A DNA stretch of 64,000 bases from Siniperca chuatsi (GCF_020085105.1 NC_058047.1:16130001-16194000); one strand, 5' to 3'; counted from the stretch's first letter, positions 1-20,580 are shown. Notes: a model not told the origin generated them from the letters alone. Program-made: numbers and translations.

Positions 1-6378
<6,378 letters not shown>

Positions 6379-7627
6379 CAGACCTCAACATGTCTTCCCG
6401 TGCAGGGCTCAAGAAAAACCTTTTTCTCAGCCTCCTTTTCCAAATTTTCCTCTGTTCAACCCCCCCCATCTTTCTTTCCATCATTTACTTCCAAGGCAGG
6501 CATTTCTTGCCTCACCTTACCCGGAGCGTTGCGCTGCTTGGCTCAATAAAGACCTGGCCTTGTGCAGCTGTGCTGCCCCGGTGATGCAGTGGGAGAGGAA
6601 TGTTGAACTTCAAAGTATAACACGAGCATAGACAAAGAATGGCAGTGTTCAAGGGGGGATGAGAATATGTGATCTCATAAAACAGCACACAAACACATTG
6701 GTCCATTTATGTGAGGTTAGGCTGCAGAGGATGATGAGGAGGAGGGAAGACCTGCCTCACATGTCCCCTGCCTGCTATGTGGGAATCAGAAGAGGAAGAG
6801 GCGGGTATACACGTGATGCTGTTCCCCAGTGATAGAGCACATTGTAACTCTGCACAGGTCGTTTGTCCACAGTTAAATGACTGTTAAAACATACAGCGGG
6901 AAGAGGGATGGAGAGAGGTTGATGTGTATGATATGGCTTTGGTTTCAGTGGGCCGTGGAGCAAGAACTTCTGGATAAGAATTTTGAAATTCCATAACCCT
7001 TGTAACTGCAAAAGACAGAGGTTGGGGCCCCTGAAAAAAGAAAGAAATGAAAAGAGAAAAGAGGCAAAGAGAGAAATGTAGCAAGATTCCAAGAGAGCGG
7101 AAAGAATTCTCAGACTGCTTGCTAACAGTTTGAGGGGCTAATGGCTTTCAGATGTGTGCGACGTCTTTTTTATTTTCAAAGGAGCACAAAACATTCCCTC
7201 TCAGAGGAATCCAAACAACGGCTGGAATTCACAGACTGAAAATTCAAAACAGTGGTTAGAACTAAATCTTTATCGCATGTTCACTCATGTTACAAGTATT
7301 ATGTGTTTTACATCCACAGACAGGCCTGTATTTTTTTTTTAAATCACCATTCATTTTTGGGTTCCGTACTATTTTCTAATGTTGATGTTTTCTCTTTGGG
7401 AGTGCTGTAATGTGTGCAAGGAGCTGGGCAGGGGTGGTGTTCTCCCTATTTCCTGTTCAAACCTTGGGGGAGCTGGGACTTGGACGAGGTGAGGTCATTT
7501 CTCGCTCCAACTGTAAAGTTGACTGCAGAGAGAGTGTGTCGGGGGAGTGCTGTAGTTCCCCATCCACTCTCAGCCACATGCACATTATGGCTGCTCTGTG
7601 ACAGACCAGGGGCTGTCGAATTTAGTT
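6379..7627. other. gene-free stretch
   Basis: No exon, RNA gene or repeat family recognised between the GATA array and the first copy of a dispersed element. Confidence 0.55.
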
Positions 7628-7890
7628 AGATGAGAAGGTCGATACCACTCTCGTATCTGTCCATTATATATAAGGCTGCAGCCTTCAGCCTGTTAGCTTA
7701 GCTCAGTAAAATTGGAGACAGGGGGAAACAAAAACCAGCACCTCTGAAGCTCACTTATTAACACGTTACATTTAATTTGTTTAATCCATACAAAAACTGA
7801 AGTGTGAAAACCGACAATTTACCGTTTTATGTGCTGGTCTATTTCTTGGCTGGGACCAGTAACTTCCTGTCAACTCTCAACTAGCAACTG
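7628..7890 (+). mobile_element. dispersed non-autonomous element, family A, copy 1
   Basis: This segment shares ordered blocks with 11905-12225. Both have a GTTAGCTTAGCT-like block, a GTGCTGG block followed by a TATTTCTTGG block, and a tail in which the sequence degenerates. The arrangement matches a short non-autonomous repeat I recognise from many teleost genomes. No coding capacity. Boundaries are approximate because I placed them by eye. Confidence 0.65.
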
Positions 7891-9559
7891 GCAAATGAGA
7901 AATGACCTCACCTTCACAGGTGAGATTCACAGGGTTTCTCCTTCTACTGAAAATTTGGACATATTCTCAGACAGACCCAGTTGTTGTCAACATAAAATAC
8001 ATCCTACTTGTGTCCTTACCACACGACCACTTTTCCCTCTCTACCAATCAAGCATGTTCAATGATTCAAAGCCCAGAAGTTCATCAAAATGAAAAAAAAT
8101 CATTTAAAATTAATTTAGGAATTAAAATTCTACCCACAATAACTGCTATAGTGAGGACAAAAGTAACCGAATGTATACATTCACATGTACTTGTTTTTTT
8201 AAGACATGTGACTGCCTTGGAATTGCATCAGGACAGTGTGTGACCTACTTTACTGTAATGCTATTCAACAACTAACTTCAACTAATATTGTTTTGCCATT
8301 TCTGATAAAACCATCCAAGAATTTTCCTCAAGCCCAGCCTCTGTGGTGAGTTTGACGCAGTCCATATTGAGGTGTGGTCCTCCAAAATGACTTATGGCAC
8401 TGAGTTAAAAAGGAAAAGGGTGAAAAATGAAGCCTAATCCTCCTTCTCCCCCTGTCGTTGACTCTTGGATGGGGGGATGGGCAGCAGCGCCATAGGAAAT
8501 GGTGTCTGGATTTTGGAACAATCTGTCAAGCAGAACACATATATAACAACTTTGATATCTCCCTCCTCCTAAATGTTTTTACTTTAGTGTGCCATAAACT
8601 TGTCATCTCCATTCCAGTGGAGCCATAATTTGCCCAATGTTGAAGTACATATTTACCTGTGTGGATTGAAATTCAGTCTCATGATTTAAAATACTGAAAT
8701 TTATGTTAAAATTTAAAAAGTCAAAATTACTCATAGAGGATTCTCTATCCACAAGGCTTAGCGATAACACTGGAATGTTTTTAGTCCAGTAGTATGTTCT
8801 CTCTCTGTGATCTGTGATGAAGGATTGGATTTCACACTGTACCTTTTAGCCCAACTTTGTCCTTACTTTTGAATGTAGAAAAGGTTTCAGTCGTAGTCAT
8901 CTAGACACTGTTTTCAGAATCAAGACGTTTCGGCTCCCATCCGGAAGTCATTCTCAATTGAGTTATGCTCTGCAATTCCTTGGGGCCTTGCATGCTCAAG
9001 AACATACATGTGCCACCCTTATACATTATTAACATTAAATATGCTCAACCCATGATGTTATTTTGTGATGAAATGTAATTTACCTTTTTGTGCTGTAAAT
9101 TTTACCTCTATGTGGCATTTACTCCGTTAAGGACTGATTTCCTATATTTTCCAGAATGCGATTTGACAATCCCCAGAGAACATGGCTCAACTTGTTCAAT
9201 TAACCTGTAAATGTTGCTATGTGTAAGAACGCTTAGTGATAACATTGATAATATAATCAATAATAATAGTAAGACAACATTTGCAAGATTTTCCAGTTGA
9301 GAAAAAGGGAGTCATTCCCTGCGGTCAAAACGCAGCATGTGGCTGTATTGGGGAGTGTTACTGTAAAGGACCCCAGCGCAACTTTGGTTGATTGTAGTGA
9401 CGTCCAAATTGTTAACATGAACAACATAGACAGATGTATTCCAGTTGTTCCTCAATTCCTTACATAAACACATCTGACCTGTACCCTGCTGCACCCCCTG
9501 AACTTACATGTGATCATAAATTTGAGTATAAATTCAGCACTTATCATTGTAACTATATT
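7891..9559. other. gene-free stretch
   Basis: No supported gene or RNA. Short open frames at its left end continue out of the repeat and show no protein-family motif. Confidence 0.55.
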
Positions 9560-9720
9560 TTTTTCACTAATCAGATACTTTACTTATGTAAATGTAGCAA
9601 TACAACAATGTAAACATACTCTGTTACAAGTAAAAAGTATAAGTACATAAGTATTGACAGCTAAATGTCCATAAAAGTATCAAACATAAAAGTACTCATT
9701 ACATAGGATGGCATTTTCAG
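9560..9720 (-). mobile_element. degraded relic of element family C
   Basis: Blocks such as CTGTTACAAGTAAAAAGTA and AAGTATAAGTACATAAGTA match, in reverse orientation, the right half of the larger element at 45416-46333. It appears to be an old, truncated copy. Limits are approximate. Confidence 0.5.
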
Positions 9721-11904
9721 TGTTAAAATACAGAGGTCCCAGAAGATGAAGTAGCATAAATTGGAAATACAAGTCAAATACAATAACCTACCTATCTACA
9801 GTAGGTATGCTATAGGAGGCAGACTCTTAAGGTCTGCTTGCAAGATTCAATAAGCTCAATATCCCTGTATGTCTTATGTGCTTTTTGGTTAAAGTGATGA
9901 ATCAAGGTAATAAGCAGTGAACATGAAGTAGATTCTCAGTTGAACATCTCTCTCAGTCATAATTAATGAGGATACTGTGTTGTCACAGTGACCAGGCCCT
10001 GGGTTTCTCTCTCTTTCTCTGTCTGTCTTTGTTCCACTGCACCATCTCTGCTTAGTAAATATCCAGAGACTGTTTTCGTCAGCTTTTATGTCATTACAAG
10101 CATTTCTTATATTTACAACAATAGTCAATACCAAGGAACAAAACAACAATTAGTAGGAACAGTAAAAGCTACATAATGCAAATCAATATGAGATGGTGAA
10201 ACCTATAGTACACAAAGTGAATCACTTCAGTTTGATACAGATTTGTTGTTAAACTAAATGTTAGCAGTGACACTAGTGGCACTATCAAAGCTGGAAATGG
10301 CAGCTCTTGGACGTCTACAGAGGTTTGCAACCCAAAAACAGAAAATACTCGATCAAAGTAAAATTAAAAATTTAAAGTCTAAACACATCATCCTTATAAT
10401 AAGTGCAGGCAAGACTGACCAATTTGCTCCATCTGGATCCTGCACGTCTTCCATTAAAAACACGTTTCGATCTCGGTCAGCTAAGAATAAATGTTTTTCC
10501 ATAAATGTTAGCATGTTAGCAAAGTTTGCAGAACAGGTGAAGATAGCATGTATACCCAAATAGCATGAAAGTCCTGCTTCACCTTGCTTTGCCTGAGCAC
10601 TATAACACACCACCAGGCATCTGTACATCCACTTTTGTGTGTTTGTGCGTTAGCTTGTGTATGTGTTTGTGCACATACATGTAGAAGCACAAGCGTGTGT
10701 GTCCTTGTGTTGTTAGTGTGTGGGTTGGAAAAGCCACAAAAAGCCTTTTATGAGTGAGAAACTCTAGTAAAGCAGGTGTACTTGGGACAAATGGGAGAAC
10801 AGGACGTCCAGCTAGCAGCCAGCCTGCTGCCTGCTCTGCTCTGCTGCTGCTGCACTGTGATCATTAGAGGTTTGGACAACAGATGCTTAGATACTTGGAA
10901 CATCCTCTTAACCTACCTGCCTATCAGCATTCCTTCCACCTTTCATCCATCCCTCTAGTCCTTCCTGCCGTTGTCTCACGCTCGCTTCTTGTTCGGCTGC
11001 AGCTGTTTTCATGGGGAGTCACAGAGGTGAAGACGAACGCAGAGGAGGGACGAGAGGGGAGACAGACAGGTGAAAATATGTCAAGATTCTTGGAAGAAAT
11101 CGTCACTTTGTGCTGCAATAAAACAAAAACAAAACATATACTGTGTAAGTTCTAAGACAACAAATCAAGAAAATGCCTCTCTTATCCTCTTTATGGGAAA
11201 CTGAAGTCATGTCCCTCTATCAACACAAACAGATCCTGTTGTTCCCTGCAACTGTCTGTGACACATTTGTTTAGGGTCAAACCTCTATTGCTGTAAGACA
11301 CGCATATGCTCTGAGGCCTATTAAAGCCACGTATCAATGGACCACCCAAGAGTTTTACACAAACCAAAAAAAAAAGGGGGGGGGGGGTTTAGTCTAGAAA
11401 CATAGAGCAGAGCATAGTTGTGACAAGAGGGAAGATCTAAAGAGATGATGAGTCAATTTTCACGCTCTGAACTGCTAATATATACAAATGTTGCCATCCA
11501 CACACAAAACAAAGCTGCGTGGTCACTACCATAGTGATTTTTCTGAAGGTCATTTTGGGTTGAAAGCATCAGGTGGCCAGCTGTGTTTGCTACATCATGA
11601 TGCTACCACCCGTTTCTCTCCGTCCCTCGCTCATACACACTTTTATTTTAGTTCATTTATCTAATTTAGTCAGTCTAGGTCACAGTAACCTTGTTGCTGT
11701 GAAGGACAAACACATTTATCCACAGCCACGTTTACTCAAATGACTTGTGTCGGTTTTCATACTACTTTCATACTCAGGAGTATCCTCACTCTGATATTAA
11801 GTATGATACCAGTTATGTTATCATGTGTTATTTCTCAGGGAAAAAGAGGGAGTAGGTTTTGCTAATTATTGTGATTAAATACTATGTTTTAAAGGAGCAG
11901 AGGA
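9721..11904. other. gene-free stretch
   Basis: No exon or RNA gene recognised. Contains T/G-rich simple sequence at about 10630-10720 and a homopolymer A then G run at about 11366-11388. Confidence 0.55.
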
Positions 11905-12225
11905 GATTGAAACCGCTCGCTACATATGGCTACAGCCAGGAGCCGATTAGCTTAGCTTAGCATAAAGGCTGGAAGCTGTGGGAAATGGCTAGTCTGGATC
12001 TGTCCAAAGATTTAAAAAAGTTTGTTTGTAAAAATTACAAGTTGTCTTGTTACAGGGGGTTATGTGCTGGGATATTTCTTGGCCTGCTTCCAGCCTGCCA
12101 AGCTAACTGTCTCCTGGCTGTAGATTCATATTTAACGGACAGATATGAGACTGGTGTGGATCTTCACATCTAACAAGAATGCAAATAAGCGCATTTCCCA
12201 AAATGTCGAACTATTCCTTCAAGAA
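11905..12225 (+). mobile_element. dispersed non-autonomous element, family A, copy 2
   Basis: A second, longer copy of the element at 7628-7890, in the same orientation. It has the AGCTTAGCTTAGCATAAAG block, the TATGTGCTGG block and the TATTTCTTGG block. It also keeps a right end (CCCAAAATGTCGAACTATTCC) that copy 1 lacks. A small open frame inside is not a gene. Confidence 0.7.
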
Positions 12226-13529
12226 TGCTTTCAGTAGTTTTGTCAAACAGCATCTAAATCATTTGAACATTCTGGATCACATAACATCTAAAACCTGCTT
12301 TCCTTTTTCAGACTATGGGATTGAGAATAATTTAGGTAACAGCTGGATTTCTGCTGGTAAAACCTGATTATTTGGCCAAGTAGCCTATATTAAAGGTTTT
12401 ACGCGTGCGCATGGAGAAACCTCAGATGGGGGAAGTAACATTACACTAAAGGAATGCATTATAGGATTTCACAACACACAACACATGCAAATGCATATCC
12501 AGCCTCGAACCGATTACTCACAGCAATCTGTATTTTTATGTCACTCACTCACTCACCCAGTCAAAACCAGAAGTCCTAGATAACACCTAGCATCCAGCAT
12601 GTGTTTGCTTGGCATTGACAAGTGCGATCCTGCTCAGCTGGGCTGTGGCTGCTTGTCACCCCACTGGAGCTCCCACACGGGGTGCTTTGAAGTGTAGAGG
12701 GCCCCCCACGTGGAGAAAGCAGTACTGTAGGTGCATGAGCAGACAAGGGCCTGGGGGTAGGAGGGGGGGTTTGTCAGGATGAAAGGCGGTGCTGTAGCAG
12801 TCCAGCTGTTTGCCCTGCCAACCCAACACCAAGGAAAGACACAGGATCTGGAAGAGTCAATATTTGTTGCTTTGTGCGTCTGGTTGAGTCGGTGATAGAC
12901 TCAGTGAACTCTTGAATGAGCCTAAGAGGCCGCTGAGCTTCCAGTTCATCATTTTTGTGGTTCTTTGAATTCTTGTCTCTCCAAAGCTGTGAAAAACACT
13001 TTTAAAATTGTTCCTTAATACAGACTAAAATTGGCCATCAATTTCCCGAGACTTCTTGTAATGTTACATGGAAGTGAAAAGAGCCGAGATGTGACTGTGG
13101 AGGTGTGTGGTCTCGCTGAGGAAGTGTGTGTAAGCCTTTCTATAACATGGTCTCTCGCATCTGGTACTAGTTGAAGGCTGGTGGTTTGAATGTGCTCTGG
13201 GTAGTTTGAAAGTCTCTCGCTGCATCAGTGCACTGTTTGACTTGATTAGCATACTGTATTTTGTGTCGGCAAATAAAATAAAGACTCCACATGTTGGCAT
13301 CGCACAGATATTGTACAGCTAGCAGACAATGAATGTCAGTGCACATTTGTCAACAGCAGTCACCTTTTCATTTTCCAATAAGATTTGTCAGTTTAGAGAG
13401 AAACATCTAAGTGTGGGAAAGTTTCACTACTCTCAGCCTCCTTCCCCACTTCTAGGCCTGCACATGTTCATGATGAGCACACATTAATATTAATATTACC
13501 ACTACCATTACATTATTATTATTTTAAAA
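12226..13529. other. gene-free stretch
   Basis: No supported gene, RNA or repeat family. A short GC-richer patch at about 12640-12840 has no open frame with recognisable protein similarity. Confidence 0.5.
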
Positions 13530-13791
13530 TTCTAGGTCTCTCTCTCACTCAACCAAACCGACAGTGGCAGATGGCTGCCCACCCTGAGTCTAGTTCTGCT
13601 CGAGGTTTCTGCCTCTTAAAGGAAGTTTTTCCTTGCCACTCTCGCCAAGTGCTTGCTTATGGTGGGATTTGTTGGGTCTCTGTAAATATGATATGGCCTA
13701 GACCTGCTCTGTAGGAAAAGTACAATGAGATAACTTCTGTTATGAATTGGCGCTATATAAATAAAATTGAATTGAATTGAATTGAATTGAA
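13530..13791 (+). mobile_element. retroposon 3' tail ending in (TTGAA)n
   Basis: This stretch carries blocks I know as a very common teleost retroposon tail: CTGCTCGAGGTTTCTGCCTC, TTTTTCCTTGCCACTCTCGC and GGCGCTATATAAATAAAATT. It ends in tandem TTGAA pentamers. The pentameric tail and lack of a terminal inverted repeat suggest 3'-primed retrotransposition (a LINE tail or a SINE using one). I cannot name the clade from sequence alone. Confidence 0.75.
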
Positions 13792-16700
13792 CACTCAGCA
13801 TACTCAAGAGTGTTTGTGTGTCTTTTTGTATGTGTGTAAGGAGAAAGGTTATGGGTAAGATTGGAAGAGGTGTGTGACAATCTAGGGCCCACATTACGGT
13901 AGAAATAGGATTCAGTTAAAATTAAAATTAGGTTATGTTAATGTTACGGTTTGAAATGGCATGGTATAGTGATATAAGCGTGTATGGATGTGTGTGTGTT
14001 TGTGTGATCACTGTAATCGGAGGACTAGCCTGAGGAATGCAGTCAGCTCTGTCAGCTCTCTCTTACTAGCCCGTCCATCTTCATTATGGCCATTCCCACT
14101 TACTGGCCATGTGATTTACAGCTACGGGCCCCAACTCTGGTGATATAGGGCAAATTCCTGACCGGGATCAGTCAAGTTTCATACACACAGCAGGGGTCAG
14201 GAGCCTAGAAGAGAGGAGGAATGGAGCAAGGGAAGGGGAGAGAAGATAAGAAGCTGGAAAACAAAGGAAAAGAAAGGAAATATAAAGACCTAATGCATCT
14301 TTGGATTTGTCAAGTTGTGGCATGGCACTGCTAGCATGAGGTGTTAGGAGGGTTTATCTTAATGAGGAACTGATTTATGCAGGAGATATGTACAGCTTTT
14401 ATGACAACAATAAAAGACTGTATGGGGGAAGAAAGAGTGAAAACTGAGGGCAGGTTAACAGAATGAGACAGAACAAGGGGAAAAACCCACAGTCAAGAGT
14501 CATTTCCAAGTCCAGGGTTTTCTCTGAGAGGTGTGAGGTTTTACAGTGTTTAAAATCTCCAAAGTCTTGTTGACATAAGACCTCAGCAGAGATCGCAGGC
14601 CAGTTCAGGGAAACAGCCAGTTGAGCACCTCTGCTGTATACTGTGGTGGTGGCAATCAGATTGAAATGTAACATATGCCATTCATGTACGCAGTTTGGCT
14701 TTTATCCTAGATGTCTTATTTTCACCATGGGAAGCAATGTCAAAGCCAAACCCCACTCACTATACAGATTCACAAAGCTTTATAGATAACACATGTAGTG
14801 TTATGCCAAACAGACAGTTAATCATACAAATAAATTAATGCAATTCTTTAGCATGTGCACAAGCAGAAAAACAATATTTCAATGGCCACGAAAACAATAT
14901 AATAGGTTTGTAACAGCAACAACACATTCCCAGCTGTCATTGCTGATGCTAGATATGAGTGCTGCTATGGAGTGATCATTCCTATCATTGTGAGTGGTCA
15001 GTGCAGCCTACTGTGAAAACAACACAGTCATTACCTATTTGAACAAAGACCTAAACTTGTAACACGTGAGATAATGTAAAAGACGTGGTGTGCAATTGCC
15101 TCAAACCACTTTAAAAAAAAAGGACAAATAAGTAAGGTGGTGGAAGGAAGAATCAAAGCAGCAGTCAAAAAGGTGACATGTCTGTTGTGAGAATAAGACA
15201 GAGGATAATAATAATAAGATGACAATAAAATTGATTATTATTTACGTGATAATGATAAGGGAATGGCAGGTTCAGGTGGCAGATTCAGTCACAACCTTTC
15301 CTTGGATGATAAGAGTCAAGTAACTGCAGCAGTTGGCCACAACATTTTTCCATTGGCCTCCAAAATATGCCACCACCCCCCAACCCCACTACCCTTCCAT
15401 CCTCCTCCACCCTCCACCCCACATCATCACCACCCAAACCCAGCCTTTCCTCCTATCCCCCTGTTATAACCATATTGTTTCTTTTTTCTCCTGGCTGGGG
15501 AGGACGTCAGCCAAATGTGATGCAGTCGGAGAGACCCTTAATGGCGGTATGATAATGATAATCATTACTGAAATGATGATGAAAGATGTGTTGCTGTGAG
15601 TAATTCAATGATGTCACTAAAAGGCAATGAGAAGCTGAGGTGGGGAGAGGCAGCTGTGCGCGTCCTGACCTGTAAAGCAAAGGGACGAGGCTGAGGGTAG
15701 CTGGGATGAAGGAGGACTCACAAGACAGAGCAAGAAAAACTACGGAGGAGTTTATTAAAGAGGGTATCTATGCCAGTCTTTTAAATATTTATCCAGACAT
15801 TATGATAATTAGTATGAGGTCTGTTGAACTGTTGAAGGACGTGTTACAGAATGACTGGGTGAAAAGGTAAAGGTTGCTGGGAGAGCAGGGGAAATTATCT
15901 GTGGATGACGGTATATTTTTATTTTAAACTGACAAAACTACAACAAAATGAAGCTTATCTGGGAATCTGAGCTAAAAGGAACAATGTGTGCAAATGTAAC
16001 ATGGCAAGCAGTGATGGTTTCCATTTGACTCTGGAGTCTTAGTTCTCTGGATTCCAGATTTGGGGTAGAGTTTTTCTTGTTTCCAAATATTAGTTTGATT
16101 GCCCTAAACAATATGAACAACACATGAACACACAAGAATTGTTAAAGGATTGAATAAGGCTGGCACTTATCTTATTATCAACAACTCCCATGAAAAGACT
16201 GAAATCAACAATGAACTCATCCTACTAACAAGTATTTCCTGTGTAGCCTAAGCCTCATATGGCTTATTCCACTGTCACATACCAGTTATGATATGTTGTC
16301 CAAAAACTATTAAAAACCCACCAATGAACCACAACTTTGCACTTCCTTCATCACAATGAACATGGGCACTGTGAATTACTGTGGAGTCAATAGCACATGC
16401 ACCGTTCTGCTCCCATAAATACTCACTGATGTGTATTAATCCACACCTGAAAATAGTCCCCAACAAATTCACTATTTATTCCTGTTTGAGTAATGTTTGC
16501 CAAAAGCTACAGCACCCAGCTGTTAAAGGAAATTACTGAATCTTTTTCAGAAGTGAAATTATATACCTGATCAGTTAAGATTTACGTCTTCAGTAGAAAC
16601 TAATTGGTTTGTGTCTGAGTGCCACAGACCAGGTAGGGTAGTCAGAAAGAACTAAGATACAGATGAATGCATTGTTGGTTTTGGTGTTTTCAACGTATTA

Positions 16701-19000
16701 TAATATTAACAAATTATAGAATAATATAGAATAACACTTATCCTTTGAATTAAGTGGTAATAACTGCCTATAAATAAGTGGACAATCTATTATTTCCAGT
16801 CAGAAACATTCCCTTTCCCTTTCTGCCTACAGCTGTATACTCCTTATTCCCTTCAGTAGAAGTCTCAGGTCTTGACTCCATTTATCTGTGAAAGAGTCTG
16901 TGAAAATGTTAAAATGAAGGTGGATGACCCACAAATGTCATGTTCTCAATCTGTAAATCATGGTTTTTCACCATTTATGTTGAACATTACATGTTTTCTT
17001 TAGTTTTTTAAAAATCAGTCTTTCACTGAAAGATGAGAAGATGAGAATTGTATGAATAATTCGATCTTGAAATATACTGAAGAGAATTTTACAAGAAAAA
17101 CAGGACAGGACTGAGTAGCTGAAGAAACAGCATTCATTGCTGAGAAATGCCACAAAACAGACCTACACCTGTGAATACCTGTGAACTTTATCCCGAACAA
17201 AAGTAGCTGAACACCAGCTGGACATTATAGCAGGTCATTAGTGATGACTAGCTGTAGGGTTGAAGACGAAGGTACAAGTTAAGCATGAAGGTGAGAGTCG
17301 GGGCTGTGTCCAGTATCCAAATATCAAAAATATAAACCTGGGTTAAGTAATATTTGTGTGAGCACAACTTGGACCTAGGTGGGAGACTTTTTCCACAAAG
17401 AAAATAACACGAAATAACAAAATGTTTATTGAATCGCAAGAAAGTATCTGAAATTCAAATCTTAATACAGTCTTCTGGCATTGTTCACCTTGTCCTATAC
17501 TCATCCTGGTGTTCTGAAACCTCACCCATCTGTGTTTCATGTTTCTTGAAATAAACAATACTAAGTATTTGCAAATGCAATACATGACTCAGGTTTGTTC
17601 ATTTCGGTTGCCATCTGTTTTAATATAGTTATGTTTTCAAGGAATTTCCATTTCACAGCATGTTCTTTTTTGTCCTTTTATAAATATGGTTCAAATTATA
17701 CAGAACATTTTGGGTTGGACGTTTTATGAATTGAAATTGTCTTTTGTTCTTTCATGGTTTTGTTTTGCAGATTGAGGCTTGTTTATCTCAACCACTCTTT
17801 TCTATTCTGATGTTGTTAAATGTTTCAGTGGTAGACATTGTTTCTATTTACTCTGGCATGAAGAACACACCTGCACATACAATTCAAATGAACAATTTGA
17901 CCTTTATAAATAATTCTAATTGGATTAAACCAAATTAAACTTGTATGCAGTGTTCCTTTGGTTTTTACCTTTATAAGAATAATAACCTCTGAAACTGTGT
18001 CCCATTATTGTCAAAGGATGACACCAATACTCAGCGTTGGTTGGTTGTCTGGGAGGTTATGTCTTATGACCTCAGGGTCTCTTAAATACTTCCAGAGTGA
18101 AGCTATAAGAGACTGACCTCCAGCCTGACACAACTGATGACATAGCCTCCATCTGACTTGAAGTTTGCCTGGTAATTAAGGCTGTAAACAGCTGGGTGAG
18201 AGAGGCTTTGTAGCTGACAATCAAATTTCCTCACTTGAAGTTTAATGATGTTTACCCCCTCAGGTCCCCTTGAAGGATGGCAATGTACCTTTCACCAAGC
18301 ACACAAGCACATAAACACACAAACACACGTCTGTACGCAGACACAGAAAAGCACGCAATGTGAGGAATACCCATACAGCTGGTTATTGTATTAGGTCCAG
18401 GGGTTCCACAGCAGAAATTCATTAACAAAAATACTCTCATTGTTCTCTTGGCACGCATAATGCACCTGAAAATAATATTGCTTATTGTACAGTTACTAGG
18501 CAACCACTTAGAGTGTTTTTTTTTCTTTTTTTATTAATGTTCTGGAAATTAATTGGAGGATGTGGTGTTTTCTGGGTCCAGACATTCAAATCCACCCACT
18601 CCACAGAGTGCAGCAAAACAAACAAAGCCATAGCTTTTTGCAATCACAGTGAATATCACACATTATATTATTTCTCATTTTGAGGGGAAAATGAATAACC
18701 TTTCTTATCTGGGTTTTAGTGTATATAATAGAGAGATAAAGACTGAGTCTGCTCACTGCAGCTGAAAGATGGTGCTTGAATTCACTGTGAGCTGTGTGGG
18801 AAAGCCTTCAGTTTCAGTGGTAATATATGAGTTTGACACTGATCTCCCCATCAGTTGATTTGTAAAAGAATATCGTGTGACTGATAAAATAAATTACATT
18901 ATTAATACTGATGCGTAAATGTGTAAGCACCATTTTAAAGTTGTAGCTGATCCAGGTGCAGCTAGTTTTAAATACTTCATATACAATAAGGTAGTTTAGT
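13792..19000. other. gene-free stretch, no exon recognised
   Basis: About 5.2 kb with no coding exon, RNA gene or repeat family that I can support. The region near 15360-15470 is C-rich and gives proline-rich open frames by composition alone. Confidence 0.55.
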
Positions 19001-19354
19001 CCAGTTGTTACCAACCAAGGTGCCGGGCCCCATCCAAAGGGTTACAAGATAAGTCTGAGGGGTTGTGAGATGATTAATGGGGTAGTAAAGAAGAAAAAGT
19101 TCAGCTACACAAATTTGGATTAATTTTCCAGACTTTTCTCTAATCTTTGCTTTTTACCTCTTTGGGCCTCAAACGGTTGTTCAGAAGAAACATGAAATGT
19201 TTAGAGTGTCTTTTTGGTGGAACAGCTAACAACTCACAGACATCTGAAACGTGACAAGGAGCCCCAACCAGACATTGTTTTTTTGTTTGGTTTGGGGGTT
19301 TTTTGAGGGGGGGGTTAGGTCACAAGCTAAACAGGTGGGAAACCACTGGTATAA
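19001..19354. mobile_element. non-autonomous terminal-inverted-repeat element, family B
   Basis: The left end CCAGTTGTTACCAAC is mirrored at the right end by GTGGGAAACCACTGG, giving an imperfect terminal inverted repeat. The interior includes AAGATAAGTCTGAGGGGTTG and TGAGATGATTAATGGGGTAG, blocks I recognise from a common teleost MITE. No transposase frame. Length about 354 bp. Confidence 0.75.
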
Positions 19355-19451
19355 TATAATATATATTATATAATAATATTTAACAATGTGTTGTATTTTA
19401 AAATTAAAAAAAAAAAATCTAATATGTTTTTTATGTAAACATTTTGATCTG

Positions 19452-19645
19452 AAAAGTAACTAGTAACAAATGCTGTCAAATAAATGTAGCAGAATAGAGT
19501 AAAAATTACAATATTTCCCTCTGAAATGCAGTGGAGTAAAAGTAAAAAGCATCATAAAATAGAAATACTCAAGTAAAGTACGTCAAAATTTTACTCAAGT
19601 ACAGTACTTGTGTAAATGTACTTAGTTACATTCCACTATTGGGTA
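19452..19645 (-). mobile_element. partial copy of element family C
   Basis: In reverse orientation this matches the left part of the element at 45416-46333: CAAATGCTGTCAAATAAATG, ATATTTCCCTCTGAAATGCA, ACTCAAGTACAGTACTTG and AATGTACTTAGTTACATTCC correspond block by block. The other end of the element is missing, so the copy is truncated. Confidence 0.75.
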
Positions 19646-20496
19646 CTAGATAGGTGTGAAAGAAATTTCCTCAACCAGCTGTCAAATACTCAACCATATA
19701 CAGTAGACTGTTTGACTTCTGCAGGACCTGCAATGTCTGGCGCCCTCTGCTGGAATAAAGAGGTATCACTTTTTAGTCTAGCATAGGAATTAGGTCAAAC
19801 CTTGTCCACGAGGGAGACTTCCAGTTACCCCAGGAGCACCATTTGTTCTGTATGCCTCCAGTTGTTGTGTTAGCCTGGTCTCAGATAGAGTGTCTGTTAA
19901 GAAGAGGAGGCATTACACTGCTGTCTTTAGAGCTTAGAGCTGGAGAGTTAACTGGCGTCACTGTTGGGGTCCGAGGGAGAACTGACACCAAAAACAACAG
20001 ACAAAAGAATGAGAAACAACAGTGGAGAGTGCAAGGAACATTAAGAAATTAATAGAGGAAAGAACAAAGAGAAATGGAGAAAAAGGAGAAACACAGAAAG
20101 AGAGCATGCATGTGAGAGCTTCCCAGCAGTCCTCCACAGGGAGCTGAGAACAGAGGCCCTGTTGTATTGGCAGCCACAGGGTGCCAACACAACACCTGGC
20201 AGAGAGAAGGAGAAGGGGGTGACAGGGAGTGTCAAAGCTCAGAGACACCAGGGGGATATTGGACAAAAAGAAGATCAGGAGAGCTTGTACTTAGGAGACT
20301 GTGTGTCTGTGTTTGTGCTAATGACATGAAATAAAGAGAACAAGAATATCAGATGAAAAACAGGAACCTCATTGTGTGTAACCTATAAAAATGTGCCTGT
20401 GTATGCTCTTGTGTGTCTGGACAAACACCTAATGGGTATATGTGCACGTGTGCTTTTGTGCACACTGTGATCCCCAGTCAGGGTCCCGTGGGAAAA

Positions 20497-20498
<2 letters not shown>
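19646..20498. other. gene-free stretch
   Basis: No exon or RNA gene recognised. Confidence 0.5.

Positions 20499-20578
<80 letters not shown>
20499..20578 (+). repeat. (GT)n microsatellite, about 40 units
   Basis: Perfect GT dinucleotide run of 80 bp, the longest dinucleotide array in the window. Such runs can form Z-DNA and are length-polymorphic. The open frames across it are artefacts. Confidence 0.97.

Positions 20579-20580
<2 letters not shown>

Noticed and set aside
15263-15599. Proline-rich overlapping frames
   Set aside because: Arise from a C-rich, T-poor patch read in several frames; none has a splice-compatible extension or recognisable domain.
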